From contig NZ_CP031093.1 of the NCBI RefSeq assembly GCF_004851605.1, forward strand, positions 3,534,692 to 3,598,691: 64,000 nt of DNA, written 5' to 3'. Numbering within the stretch: position 1 is the first letter of the stretch; every line of letters begins with the position of its first letter. This document shows, in pieces, positions 8,877 to 16,914 of the stretch. The stretch is from Hydrocarboniclastica marina (lineage in GTDB: Bacteria; Pseudomonadota; Gammaproteobacteria; Pseudomonadales; Oleiphilaceae). The notes beneath the pieces were generated by a model. That model saw only the letters and a program-made list of their open reading frames with translations. It searched no databases and was not told the origin of the DNA. The position numbers and the translations under genes were made by a program.

Positions 8877-9879
8877 AGTCCATTGTTTTGTCAGCTGCGT
8901 TTGTGAAGTGATCAAGCGCACACCGGGCGTCGACCACCGGCCGTTCTATTTTGGTGTCTGGGATGCAGACTTTGCGGTAAGCCCGCAGTACGTTCTCTCC
9001 TACCACTCCGAGCACACGCGGCATGAGTTGTTCAGGACCTGGTATCACCAGCTTTACGGCATCGAAATCTGCCAGTGGTATGACCACAGTCGCAGCAAAA
9101 CCGAAAACATCGACCATCTGCTGAGGTTAATGGCCGAACGGCCCCCGGGCCGGAAGATCATGGTCATGCTGGACATGTACTGGTTGCCCGAACGGGAAAA
9201 CAAGTTCAACCAGAACCCGTTTCCCCATTATGTGATGCTCGAGACCACCGAAGATCCCGGCACCTGGTTCATGTACGACCCGGATTTCCGCTGGGAGGGG
9301 CCGTTGCCGCGGGAGCAGATTCTTGCCGCCATTGCACAACCTACGGTCGCCGGCGGCTATTTTTTCGACGACGTGGACATCTGCCACAGCACTTCCGACA
9401 CAGTAGCGGCGTACTTCTCCACGTGCATGAAGCTCAACCAGAATCCGTTCAACGCGGCCATTCGCGCCGTTGTCCACGCTCACCTGGAGCAGACACTGGA
9501 GCTACCCCTCGCCCATCTGGAAACGGCTCTGCGTGAGATCCCGGTACTGGCGATACGCAAGTACGCCTATGAACACGGGTTTGCGTTTTTCTGTCACGCC
9601 CTGGGTTACTCCGAGGCGGCATTCGAGCATTGGTGCGATGAGATCGAGAAGCTGGTCAAGACTTACACGCTGGTGCACTACCGCGCCCTCAAGCTGGCGC
9701 GGACGGGCGATCCGGCTCTTGCCGAAGAGGTTTTCGGTCTGCTGGACGCTCAGGACGTTATCGAATTCCGACTCAAGCGGGACCTTCAGAACCTGTTCGA
9801 GCAGTGGCGCCCGGGCTCGGCGGGGACAACAGCTATCGCGACCATAGGTGATCGGTCGCCTGCCAGGGAGGGCGCCTGA
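8869..9879 (+). CDS. asbE: Aryl transferase of petrobactin assembly, AsbE-type
   Basis: AsbE moves the 3,4-dihydroxybenzoyl group from AsbD to a primary amine of spermidine or of the citryl-spermidine intermediate. The 336-residue product (MIKVHCFVSC... start) has the general look of the petrobactin AsbE/DUF6005 family, with an early cysteine/histidine-rich stretch (HCFVSCVCEV) and HELFRTWYHQLYG. The frame is open to an upstream ATG at 8755, but the ATG at 8869 overlaps the asbD stop by 8 bp and gives a family-like N terminus. asbF follows after 2 bp. Assignment rests on family likeness plus operon position. Confidence 0.88.
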   Translation: MIKVHCFVSCVCEVIKRTPGVDHRPFYFGVWDADFAVSPQYVLSYHSEHTRHELFRTWYHQLYGIEICQWYDHSRSKTENIDHLLRLMAERPPGRKIMVMLDMYWLPERENKFNQNPFPHYVMLETTEDPGTWFMYDPDFRWEGPLPREQILAAIAQPTVAGGYFFDDVDICHSTSDTVAAYFSTCMKLNQNPFNAAIRAVVHAHLEQTLELPLAHLETALREIPVLAIRKYAYEHGFAFFCHALGYSEAAFEHWCDEIEKLVKTYTLVHYRALKLARTGDPALAEEVFGLLDAQDVIEFRLKRDLQNLFEQWRPGSAGTTAIATIGDRSPAREGA

Positions 9880-9881
9880 AC

Positions 9882-10802
9882 GTGGATATATCCTTGTGCA
9901 CCATATCCTTCCGCCACCACCTGACCTCGATCGAAAGCATTGCAGGGTGGGCGTCCCGCAACCGGTTTCAAGGCATTGAACTGTGGGGTGTCCACGCCCT
10001 GAATCTGGCTACCGAGGCGCAGTACGGTGCGGAATGGCTGAACCAGTACAGGTTGCGCGCCAGTATGCTCAGCGATTACCTGCCTCTGGACGGCGACGAA
10101 ACGCTGGCCTTATCCAGAACACGCACACTGGCGCAGCTGGCAACGCGTTGGGGCGCTCCTCAGTTGCGTACTTTCGCCGGCCAACGCAGCAGTGCTGCCA
10201 CGCCCGCGCCGCTTCGCCGCCAATGGGTGCGCCGCCTGCGACGACTGTGTGAAGAACTACAGGAACAGGATTTGCTATTGCTGGTCGAGACCCATCCGGG
10301 CACTCTTGCAGATACCGCCAATTCCACCCGACAGCTGCTCGAAGAGGTTGACCACCCGGCGCTGCGAATCAATTTCGATGTTCTGCATGTATGGGAAGCC
10401 GGAGACGATCCGATAAGCGTTCTGGCTGAGCTACAGCCCTGGGTGGCGCACTTTCACCTGAAAAACATCACCCGCCGCGATCAGTTGGACGTCTTTGCGC
10501 CCGGCAATGTCTATGCGCCTGCGGGTACCCGGGAGGGAATGGTACCGTTGATGCAGGGCGCATTCGGCTACTCCGAATTTCTGCCCCTGATCGTGAATCA
10601 GCGCCGCGTCGGAGCGTCACTGGAATGGTTTGGCAATGATGTCCAGCCTGTGCTTGCGCAGGACCTGGCGCAAATCAGGCAACTGCAGTCTACCGGTCGG
10701 AGCTCTCTCGGACAGCGCGATGTGGGACAGCGTTATGCCGCTCAAAGCTCGCGGCAAGCTAGAAGTAGCCGCCGCGAGCCAACGCCTGGGGTCAGAATCT
10801 GA
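9882..10802 (+). CDS. asbF: 3-dehydroshikimate dehydratase (petrobactin AsbF)
   Basis: Converts 3-dehydroshikimate to 3,4-dihydroxybenzoate, the catechol part of petrobactin. The 306-residue TIM-barrel protein begins MDISLCTISFRHHL and has the AsbF signatures GIELWG, SDYL, RTFAGQ, VETHPGTL, NFDVLHVWE, HFHLKN and SLEWFG. E136, D166, H192 and E248 sit where the metal ligands of AsbF enzymes are, and H138 is the expected active-site histidine. The start is GTG with a GGGAGGG Shine-Dalgarno, 2 bp after asbE. Its last 11 bp overlap the 3' end of the convergent receptor gene, so there is no room for an ordinary terminator between them. Confidence 0.93.
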   Translation: MDISLCTISFRHHLTSIESIAGWASRNRFQGIELWGVHALNLATEAQYGAEWLNQYRLRASMLSDYLPLDGDETLALSRTRTLAQLATRWGAPQLRTFAGQRSSAATPAPLRRQWVRRLRRLCEELQEQDLLLLVETHPGTLADTANSTRQLLEEVDHPALRINFDVLHVWEAGDDPISVLAELQPWVAHFHLKNITRRDQLDVFAPGNVYAPAGTREGMVPLMQGAFGYSEFLPLIVNQRRVGASLEWFGNDVQPVLAQDLAQIRQLQSTGRSSLGQRDVGQRYAAQSSRQARSSRREPTPGVRI

Positions 10803-12777
10803 CCGCCAGGCCCAGGCGAATGTCGCGCCCTGCTTCAGGCAGGCCGACTATACCCTCGTAGTCATCTATCGGCTCAAAGTCCTCGTTGCTGGCGTGGTCG
10901 AGATACTGCTTATCCAAAAGGTTGCGTATCGTCAGCGTCAGCACCAGGTCCTCGGTGCCGGTCGGCTGCCATTGGCCGTAGAGATCGTGAACTCCATAAC
11001 CCGGCTTATCGATCTCGCCAACCGAAGTGTCCAGATCATCAATGCCGGTTACAAAGCGCCCGGCCCAGCCTGCTGCCAGGTCCTCACTGAATGCATAGTT
11101 CAGGTCAGCGACCCAGGTATCACCGATGCTCGTACCGATACCGTTGTGCTCGTAGGTATTGAGCGCCTCACCATCAAGTTCGGCCTCGTTACGGTGGTAG
11201 GTCAGACCCGCCCGAAGCTTTTTCCATTGATGGGCCACTGCCAGCAAGATTCCGCGGGATTCAAGCTCGCCCAGATTCTCGTAACGGGTGGGGCCGAACA
11301 AGGGGTCGCCGATAACGTCATCTATACGGGTCAGATAGACTTTGCCCGAAAGCGACCAACCAGCGTTGTCGTAGTTGAAACCCACCTCGTGATTACGCGC
11401 GCGCTCGGCTTCCAGGTCGGGGTCATTCTGCGAGCCCTCGAGCTTAAAAGCGTCGTGAACGGTCGGCCCTCGCAGGGCTTCGGCATAGGAGGCATTAACG
11501 CTGAACTCCCGGGTGAACTCGTAGGTTGCTCCCAGGTTCGGACTGAAGCCTTCATCATCGAATGATACGCCACTGTTATCTTCAAGCTGGTAGTCGTCAT
11601 AGCGCAGCCCGGCGGTAACGAGCAGCTTGTCGGTCACCTGGAAATCATCCTGAACGTAGATACCATGGACCTTGGCTGACTCTTCTTCGGCATCAGGGTC
11701 TTCGTCATAGCCGGCGTTTACCTGATCTTTTCGATAGTCGACGCCGTAGACCAGTTCATGATCACCGGCGCGGCTGGTGTTGCGGATGTCAAAGCCGTAG
11801 CTCTCAACCTCGCCATAGTAGAGTCCCCAACGGTCCTCAACGTCCTGTTCCAGGTTGGTATTGGTGTGATACAGCGTCAACCCCAGGTTGACCAGCTTGT
11901 TCTGGGCCGGCACGAAGTCATAGTTGACTGTATAGGTGTGGCGCTCGCCCTCCAGCGGATAGACGGGGTTGAAGCTGCTGCGCACCCACTGGGGTCTTTG
12001 CGCTCGCTCGCCTTCATCCTTACGCGCGTCGAAACTCAGGCTGACCCGTTGGTCGGCCGGAAGTTGACCCACGACCTTTGCGAAGCCAATCCGCTGGCGA
12101 CTTTCGGTGCCGGGCAGCTCATTACCGTCGCCGTCTTCTATCGAGTCGTGATCGGTCTGGCTCAACGAAGCCATCGCGCTCCAGTCATCGGTCAGACGGC
12201 CGAACAGCGTGGTATTGGCTTTGTAGCCTTCACTGTTACTGAAATATCCAAGTTTAGTGAGAACACCAAAGTCCTCGCCCGGGCGCAGCAGATCTTCCGG
12301 GTCCTTGGTTTCGAAGCGAATTGCTCCGCCAAGTGCCCCCGGGCCCGACGTCGCCCGCCCGGCACCATCCTGAACCTCTACCTGTTTGAGCAGTTCCGGC
12401 TCAATTGCCAGACGGCCAATGTGGTGAAAGATACTGCCTGCCTGACTGGCGCCGTCAATCGTTACGTTGAGCAGGCGGTCTTCAACGCCACGGACATACA
12501 CTTTTTGCGCTATCCCGACTGAGCCACCTACGGTTACTGTTGGCTGCTGCCGGAACACATCCTCAAGGTCAGTCGCCTGGAGTCGTTCGATCGTTTGTGC
12601 ATCGACAACGTGGTCAGCCTCGATTTCAGCGGCGCCGACGACCTGTAGCGGCTGCATTACCACCGCCCGTTCCTGGATAGCGCCGCCTGGCTGCTGTGCA
12701 AAGACGGCGGGGGCATTGCCCGCGATGACGATCAATAAAAACCCGGCTCGAAAAGGCAAAGTACGACTCGCGTTCAC
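10792..12777 (-). CDS. TonB-dependent outer-membrane receptor, probable ferric-petrobactin receptor
   Basis: A 661-residue TonB-dependent receptor: signal peptide ending near VFAQQ, a TonB-box-like MQPLQVVG, a plug domain with VYVRGVEDRLLNVTIDG and GPGALGGAIRFETKD, then a 22-strand-type barrel ending in the terminal phenylalanine GLAVRF. The frame opens at an ATG at 12807, but the GTG at 12777 has the better Shine-Dalgarno (AGAGAGG) and puts the signal peptide at the N terminus. It is convergent with asbF and follows a regulator/kinase pair on the same strand, the arrangement of PfeR-PfeS-PfeA. Ferric petrobactin is the likely ligand by context only. Confidence 0.88.
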   Translation of the reverse strand: MNASRTLPFRAGFLLIVIAGNAPAVFAQQPGGAIQERAVVMQPLQVVGAAEIEADHVVDAQTIERLQATDLEDVFRQQPTVTVGGSVGIAQKVYVRGVEDRLLNVTIDGASQAGSIFHHIGRLAIEPELLKQVEVQDGAGRATSGPGALGGAIRFETKDPEDLLRPGEDFGVLTKLGYFSNSEGYKANTTLFGRLTDDWSAMASLSQTDHDSIEDGDGNELPGTESRQRIGFAKVVGQLPADQRVSLSFDARKDEGERAQRPQWVRSSFNPVYPLEGERHTYTVNYDFVPAQNKLVNLGLTLYHTNTNLEQDVEDRWGLYYGEVESYGFDIRNTSRAGDHELVYGVDYRKDQVNAGYDEDPDAEEESAKVHGIYVQDDFQVTDKLLVTAGLRYDDYQLEDNSGVSFDDEGFSPNLGATYEFTREFSVNASYAEALRGPTVHDAFKLEGSQNDPDLEAERARNHEVGFNYDNAGWSLSGKVYLTRIDDVIGDPLFGPTRYENLGELESRGILLAVAHQWKKLRAGLTYHRNEAELDGEALNTYEHNGIGTSIGDTWVADLNYAFSEDLAAGWAGRFVTGIDDLDTSVGEIDKPGYGVHDLYGQWQPTGTEDLVLTLTIRNLLDKQYLDHASNEDFEPIDDYEGIVGLPEAGRDIRLGLAVRF

Positions 12778-12838
12778 GGCAACCTCTCTAATAGTAATTA
12801 AACACATTTGCGGTTAATTCTTATTTAGAAAGTGCTCA

Positions 12839-12865
12839 ATGTGAACAATCTTTACAATTGTTACA
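12839..12865 (-). promoter_or_regulatory. 9-bp direct repeats upstream of the receptor gene, possible response-regulator site
   Basis: Read on the - strand, three successive 9-mers are TGTAACAAT (12865-12857), TGTAAAGAT (12856-12848) and TGTTCACAT (12847-12839). They begin within the sensor-kinase stop region and end about 60 bp before the receptor's start codon. OmpR-family regulators bind direct repeats near the -35 region of target promoters, and such a regulator is encoded two genes upstream. The function is inferred. Confidence 0.4.
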
Positions 12866-14222
12866 GCTGGCCGTCGGTTACCCGGTGCCGAACCAGCGTG
12901 ATAACCATCCGAAGCCCGCCGCCGGGTCTGTTCTCAGCATGAATGCTGCCCTGTAACGACTCAATCTGACGGCGTGCAAGCGCCAAGCCCAGGCCGAAGC
13001 CTGTCGATAGACCGTTAGGGGTGTCCCCGTGGCGGAAGAAGGGCCTGAATATCGCTTCGAGGTGGGGCTCGGGAACGCCCGGCCCCTGGTCACAGACAGT
13101 AATAGTGAACCCTCGCAGGGTCTGCCGGAGCGCGATACGCAGTTCTGCCCCCGTTGGTTGATGGCTCAGCCCATTCCGCACCACGTTCTCGATGGCCTGG
13201 CCCAGGATCCGGTGGTTGCTGTTGTAGAGGAGCGCCTGATCAGGCAAGTCAACACTGAGTCCGTGTTGCGGAAATTCAAAGCGCGCGTCATCAACGATAC
13301 TGTCGAGGAGTTCGGTGAGGTCGACGCATTCCGTATCAAGCCGCGGCTGCTCATTCTCCAGCCATGCCAGCGTCAGCGTGTCCTCAACGAGTCGCCTCAT
13401 GACGCGACAGTCTCTGCGTACCCGAGCCAGCAGGTCATCGGTAAAAAGTCCCTGATCCGCGCAGTCAACCGCAGTGTCAATGCGGGCCAGGGGTGTTCTC
13501 AGCTCATGGGACAGGTCGGCAATCAGGTGGCGCTGGGCGCGGATAAGCTGTGCGATACGGTCAGCCATGCGGTCGAAGGTGCCGGCGAGGGCGGTAAGCT
13601 CATCGTCACGCGCCCCTGCCAGCGAACCAACCCGTATGTCGAGCCGCCCTTCGCTGAACTGCCTAGTTGCGACTTCCAGTTTTCGAAGCGGAGACATCAG
13701 GTATTGGTAGAGCATAAAGGCGAGCAGGCCCAGCAACAGCAGCGGCACCACCACCTGGAGCAGCACGCTGGCCTGCTGCCAGTAGGCACCCGGGCGCATA
13801 CGCTGAGGCAGGGTAATCAGGAAATGCGTATGACCGTCGGCGAAGGTCACGTCCATTATGGGGTTCTGTTCGAAGTAAAGATGAATCTTCCAGCCCACGT
13901 TGCGACCCAGCCTGAACCCCTCGCGGAACTGCTGGGACAGTGTGCTCCCGGCCATCGGTTGGACCTGGGACCGGACTACCGCTGCCCAGGTTTTCTCCTT
14001 CTGCTGAAGCGCATCGAGCCAGCGCTCAAGCTCGGCCATTTCTCCGGCCGTATATAGCGTTTCTGCCTTTGCGGCGTATTCGACCAGGGTCGCCTGATGC
14101 TCTGGGGCGACAAAACTCATTTGCTGCTCGGTATGCAGTGCCAGTCCGTTGACCACCCAGAATAAAGCCACTGCCCCAGCAGCGACTGAGCCGCAGAGCT
14201 TCCACAGCAGGGGCCGACTCAT
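12861..14222 (-). CDS. Sensor histidine kinase, PfeS-like
   Basis: An inner-membrane sensor kinase of 453 residues. Membrane segments lie at about 8-28 and 150-175 and enclose a periplasmic sensor of some 120 residues; a HAMP region follows. The phospho-acceptor is H239 in DLSHELRTP, then come the N box (ENVVRNGLSH), DQGPGVP (G1) and GFGLGLALARR (G2). It overlaps the response-regulator gene by 4 bp and precedes the receptor gene by 83 bp. In P. aeruginosa PfeS senses ferric enterobactin; here a petrobactin-related signal is the reasonable guess from the neighbours. The ligand is not readable from sequence. Confidence 0.9.
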   Translation of the reverse strand: MSRPLLWKLCGSVAAGAVALFWVVNGLALHTEQQMSFVAPEHQATLVEYAAKAETLYTAGEMAELERWLDALQQKEKTWAAVVRSQVQPMAGSTLSQQFREGFRLGRNVGWKIHLYFEQNPIMDVTFADGHTHFLITLPQRMRPGAYWQQASVLLQVVVPLLLLGLLAFMLYQYLMSPLRKLEVATRQFSEGRLDIRVGSLAGARDDELTALAGTFDRMADRIAQLIRAQRHLIADLSHELRTPLARIDTAVDCADQGLFTDDLLARVRRDCRVMRRLVEDTLTLAWLENEQPRLDTECVDLTELLDSIVDDARFEFPQHGLSVDLPDQALLYNSNHRILGQAIENVVRNGLSHQPTGAELRIALRQTLRGFTITVCDQGPGVPEPHLEAIFRPFFRHGDTPNGLSTGFGLGLALARRQIESLQGSIHAENRPGGGLRMVITLVRHRVTDGQL

Positions 14223-14920
14223 ACGAAGCTGTAGCCTTTCCCATGCAAGGTCTGCAGCCTGCCAGCGGCCATGCCTGCGGCTGTCAGTTTCCGCCTGACA
14301 CGGCTGACATGCATATCCAGACTACGATCATGACAGCTGAAATCGCGCTCCAGCACCAGCTGGTAGAGGCAGGGTTTGCTGACCGGCTCGCCGGCATGCA
14401 GCGCCAGCATCCAGAGTAGCCTGAACTGAACCGGCGTCAGCTCCACAGGCGTTCCGGCAAAATGGACGGTCTGCCTGCGTCGGTCGAGTATCAGACCATC
14501 AAGCCGCAGTTCACAGGCATCAGCAGTGGGTGGTTGCCAGCCCATGCTCCTGCGCAAGACAGCCTCCATTCGCAGCAGTAGCTCGGTAAAGCTGAAGGGT
14601 TTGGCCACGTAGTCATCGGCGCCTCCGCTGAACCCCTGGATCCGTTCCTCTTCTGCCCCGCAGGCGCTTAGGATCATCACAGGTGTCTGACAAGTCCGGC
14701 GTAACTGCTTCAGCACCGAGAAGCCATCCATCCGGGGCAGGAGAACGTCCAGAAGTATGAGATCGAAGCGCTGGTTGAGTGCCGTAAGAAGCCCTCGCTC
14801 GCCTTCGAAGCACTGGCGGATGCGGTAACCTTGAGCCTGGAGAAGCGCGCCAAGCTGGTTGTTCAGCTCAGGATCGTCCTCAACGATGAGAACCCGGGCA
14901 CGATGGGGGCTGACTGACAT
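14219..14920 (-). CDS. OmpR-family response regulator, PfeR-like
   Basis: A two-domain regulator of 233 residues. The receiver has the acidic pocket E14/D15/D16, phospho-acceptor D58 (LILLDVLLPRMDG) and K107 (VAKPFSF). The C-terminal winged helix shows ELTPVQFRLLWML and the final RLQTLHGKGYSFV. It is the first gene of the regulator-kinase-receptor unit and lies behind a Fur-like box, so it would be made under iron limitation and then activate the receptor gene. The start ATG has only a weak Shine-Dalgarno. Confidence 0.92.
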   Translation of the reverse strand: MSVSPHRARVLIVEDDPELNNQLGALLQAQGYRIRQCFEGERGLLTALNQRFDLILLDVLLPRMDGFSVLKQLRRTCQTPVMILSACGAEEERIQGFSGGADDYVAKPFSFTELLLRMEAVLRRSMGWQPPTADACELRLDGLILDRRRQTVHFAGTPVELTPVQFRLLWMLALHAGEPVSKPCLYQLVLERDFSCHDRSLDMHVSRVRRKLTAAGMAAGRLQTLHGKGYSFV

Positions 14921-14970
14921 GATGGGGTTCCGATAATCGATCCCAGCGGGCCGTCCCGGCCTCGCCTGAT

Positions 14971-14989
14971 GAGAACGATTATCAGTAAT
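14971..14989. promoter_or_regulatory. Fur box upstream of the response-regulator gene
   Basis: GAGAACGATTATCAGTAAT matches the Fur consensus at 13 of 19 positions, with the central GAT-ATCA well kept. It sits about 50 bp before the regulator start and would place the regulator-kinase unit under iron control. The whole gap between this start and the gst stop is only about 90 bp. Confidence 0.6.
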
Positions 14990-15011
14990 GACTCGAAAGC
15001 AGTCAACTGTC

Positions 15012-15626
15012 CTACGCTCGCGCAGACGGCCGCGCGCTGATGCGTTCGTGCCAGGCTTTCAGATGAACCTGATCCCCGGCGATGGCTAGCGCATTCACCT
15101 TGTTGAAGTCCACCGTGCAGAGAGCGTTGATGTCAGCAATGCTGAAGCTGTCACCAACAAGATACTCTTTGCCTTCCAGCTGACTGTTCAGAAAGCCGAA
15201 GAATTTCTCTGCCTGGGTTCGACACTCGGCGCCCCACTCGGGGAAGCACTTCATGCGGTCCTTGAAATAACCGCTGCCATGCTGGAAGGCCATACCTGTG
15301 GGAATAAAAAAATAGAAGTCGAGCCAGCGGACCCATTGCTCGATCAGCGCTTTTTCCTGCGGCGTTCTTCCCATCAGCGGCTGCTCAGGATGCAGCTCTT
15401 CAAAATAGCGGCATATTGCCTGGGTCTCGGCAATACAGGTGCCATCGTCCAGCTCCAGCACCGGTACCTTCTTCATCGGGTTTCGGGCCTTGAACTCGGG
15501 GGTCAGGTTCTCGCCCTTCTGCAGGTCAAGCTGGACGAATTCAACTTCGGAACTCAACCCCTTCTCTGCCAGATACATGCGTACGCGACGGGGATTGGGC
15601 GCTTGCCTCATTTCGTAGATTTTCAT
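15012..15626 (-). CDS. Glutathione S-transferase family protein
   Basis: A cytosolic GST-fold protein of 204 residues. The N-terminal thioredoxin-like domain has the expected cis-proline region KVPVLELDDG and the glutathione-contact ETQAICRYFEE; the helical C-terminal half carries the N-capping motif SIADINAL. The GTG at 15632 is possible, but the ATG at 15626 has the better-spaced GAGG Shine-Dalgarno. No substrate can be inferred. It lies between the siderophore island and vfr, 230 bp downstream of vfr on the same strand. Confidence 0.88.
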   Translation of the reverse strand: MKIYEMRQAPNPRRVRMYLAEKGLSSEVEFVQLDLQKGENLTPEFKARNPMKKVPVLELDDGTCIAETQAICRYFEELHPEQPLMGRTPQEKALIEQWVRWLDFYFFIPTGMAFQHGSGYFKDRMKCFPEWGAECRTQAEKFFGFLNSQLEGKEYLVGDSFSIADINALCTVDFNKVNALAIAGDQVHLKAWHERISARPSARA

Positions 15627-15765
15627 GCTCACCTCGTGAATTGCTCTTGCGAATCAGCCCGCGACTGAGTGCAGACATCGAATACTGACGAGAGGAGCGA
15701 GGCGCCCCTCATCGGCGTGCAGTACGGGAATGAGCCTGCCCCGCCAGGTGGCGGGCGTCAAGCAG

Positions 15766-15804
15766 AGTTGCGAAAGAGAGTTGCAAAGGAGCGTTGCGAA
15801 GGAG
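15766..15804. repeat. 13-bp tandem repeat, three copies, between vfr and gst
   Basis: AGTTGCGAAAGAG (15766-15778), AGTTGCAAAGGAG (15779-15791) and CGTTGCGAAGGAG (15792-15804) follow each other without a gap. The array starts about 50 bp beyond the vfr stop codon in the vfr transcript direction. Confidence 0.9.
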
Positions 15805-15856
15805 AGACGCCAATCAGAGATCGGGCGCGCGCTGCGCCCAAACTGGAGTAGTGCTT

Positions 15857-16498
15857 TCAGCGGGTACCGTAAACAACCATGGTCTTGCCTTTGACCTGAA
15901 CCAGTCCCTGCTCTTCAAGGGTCTTCAGGACGCGGCCCACCATTTCCCGCGAACAACCGACAATTCTGCCGATTTCCTGGCGCGTAATCTTGATCTGCAT
16001 GCCGTCAGGATGAGTCATGGCGTCCGGCTCCTTGCACAGGTCCAGCAGGGTTCTGGCGACACGACCGGTAACGTCGAGAAAAGCGAGGTCACCTACTTTA
16101 CGCGTGGTCTGCCGCAAACGAGTCGCCATCTGCTCGCCGATGAAATAGAGCACGCGGGGATCCTGCAGGGCGATTTCGCGAAACTTGGTGTAGCTTATTT
16201 CTGCGACTTCGCATTCCGTCTTTGCTTTTACCCAGGCGCTGCGCGAATCCAGGTTATCGAACAGTCCCATTTCGCCGAAAAAATCGCCTGCATTCAGGTA
16301 AGCCATGATCATTTCCCGGCCGTCATCGTCTTCGATAATGACCGTCACGGAACCTTTTACGATATAGAAGAGGGAGTCGCTCTTGTCGCCCGCGTAAATA
16401 ATCGTACTCTTTGCAGGGTATCGGCGCCGGTGACATTGGGAAAGAAAGTAGTCCAAGTGTTTGGTCTTCTGCTCTACAGGTCTTACGATGCTATTCAT
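15857..16498 (-). CDS. vfr: cAMP-binding CRP-family regulator Vfr
   Basis: A 213-residue CRP/FNR-family transcription factor: an N-terminal cyclic-nucleotide domain with [11 protein letters not shown] and [17 protein letters not shown] (phosphate-binding cassette RSAW), a long dimer helix, and a C-terminal helix-turn-helix [25 protein letters not shown]. The PBC arginine and serine agree with cAMP binding. The neighbours osmC-like gene and speD on the divergent side are the same as for vfr in P. aeruginosa. It probably controls many catabolic and surface genes, as CRP/Vfr proteins do; targets cannot be read here. Confidence 0.93.
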   Translation of the reverse strand: MNSIVRPVEQKTKHLDYFLSQCHRRRYPAKSTIIYAGDKSDSLFYIVKGSVTVIIEDDDGREMIMAYLNAGDFFGEMGLFDNLDSRSAWVKAKTECEVAEISYTKFREIALQDPRVLYFIGEQMATRLRQTTRKVGDLAFLDVTGRVARTLLDLCKEPDAMTHPDGMQIKITRQEIGRIVGCSREMVGRVLKTLEEQGLVQVKGKTMVVYGTR

Positions 16499-16645
16499 AC
16501 AGACTTTTTCCTATCTCCTCTGGCGCGTAGCCGGGGAAGGTTATTGTTGGCCAGGGCAGTCGTAATTGCTGAATCCTGAGGTCGGACACGACCTCCGCCA
16601 GCCGGTAAGCGGCTACATCAGGCGCCGGAAAACTCTTTTGTATGC

Positions 16646-16657
16646 TCACGATAGTGA
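16646..16657. promoter_or_regulatory. Palindrome TCACGATAGTGA, first copy
   Basis: TCAC-GATA-GTGA, with 4-bp perfect arms. A near-identical copy lies 95 bp to the right. The half-site order is the reverse of a CRP site, so a regulator other than CRP/Vfr is more likely. Confidence 0.45.
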
Positions 16658-16739
16658 ATCGGAAAATTTTTCCTGAGCTTTACGATACTTTAACCTGCTC
16701 GCTTAACCAAGAAGGTTCCTACCATTCGTCACTGTTAAG

Positions 16740-16753
16740 GTCACGATTGTGAC
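16740..16753. promoter_or_regulatory. Palindrome GTCACGATTGTGAC, second copy
   Basis: The arms GTCAC/GTGAC are perfect over 5 bp around GATT. It shares 11 of 12 core bases with the copy at 16646-16657; the 95-bp spacing is about nine turns of the helix, which would put both sites on the same face. Confidence 0.45.
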
Positions 16754-16914
16754 ATCCCAGGATGGAACTATTCCCGTGAATCACACTCACCCCAACTCAA
16801 CTACAGCAGTATAGACCAGCTACGCAGCCTGTGCGGGAACCGCCACTAAAGGCTGTGTTATCCTAGCCGCCGTAAGAAAGCACCGCCCGTCCAGATGAAA
16901 AAGAGGAAGATCAC

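Larger units (their letters stand above)
16499..16914. other. 416-bp divergent intergenic region between vfr and the osmC-like gene
   Basis: No open frame with coding character is visible. It must hold the promoters of both flanking genes. The clearest structures are two palindromes with the core TCACGATWGTGA (16646-16657 and 16741-16752) and a short GTGAATCAC (16776-16784). No classical TGTGA-N6-TCACA CRP site stands out. Confidence 0.7.

Noticed and set aside
10630-11565. 311-codon + strand frame running from the end of asbF into the receptor gene
   Set aside because: Overlaps asbF out of frame and is antisense to a well-defined TonB receptor.
13029-14057. 342-codon + strand frame opposite the sensor kinase
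   Set aside because: The kinase boxes are intact on the - strand; the + frame resembles no protein family.
14931-14942. CGATAATCGATC as an additional Fur box
   Set aside because: Only the half-site GATAATC matches; the flanking bases do not, and a better box lies at 14971-14989.
16776-16784. GTGAATCAC as a Vfr/CRP site
   Set aside because: The arms are only one base apart, not the six needed for TGTGA-N6-TCACA.
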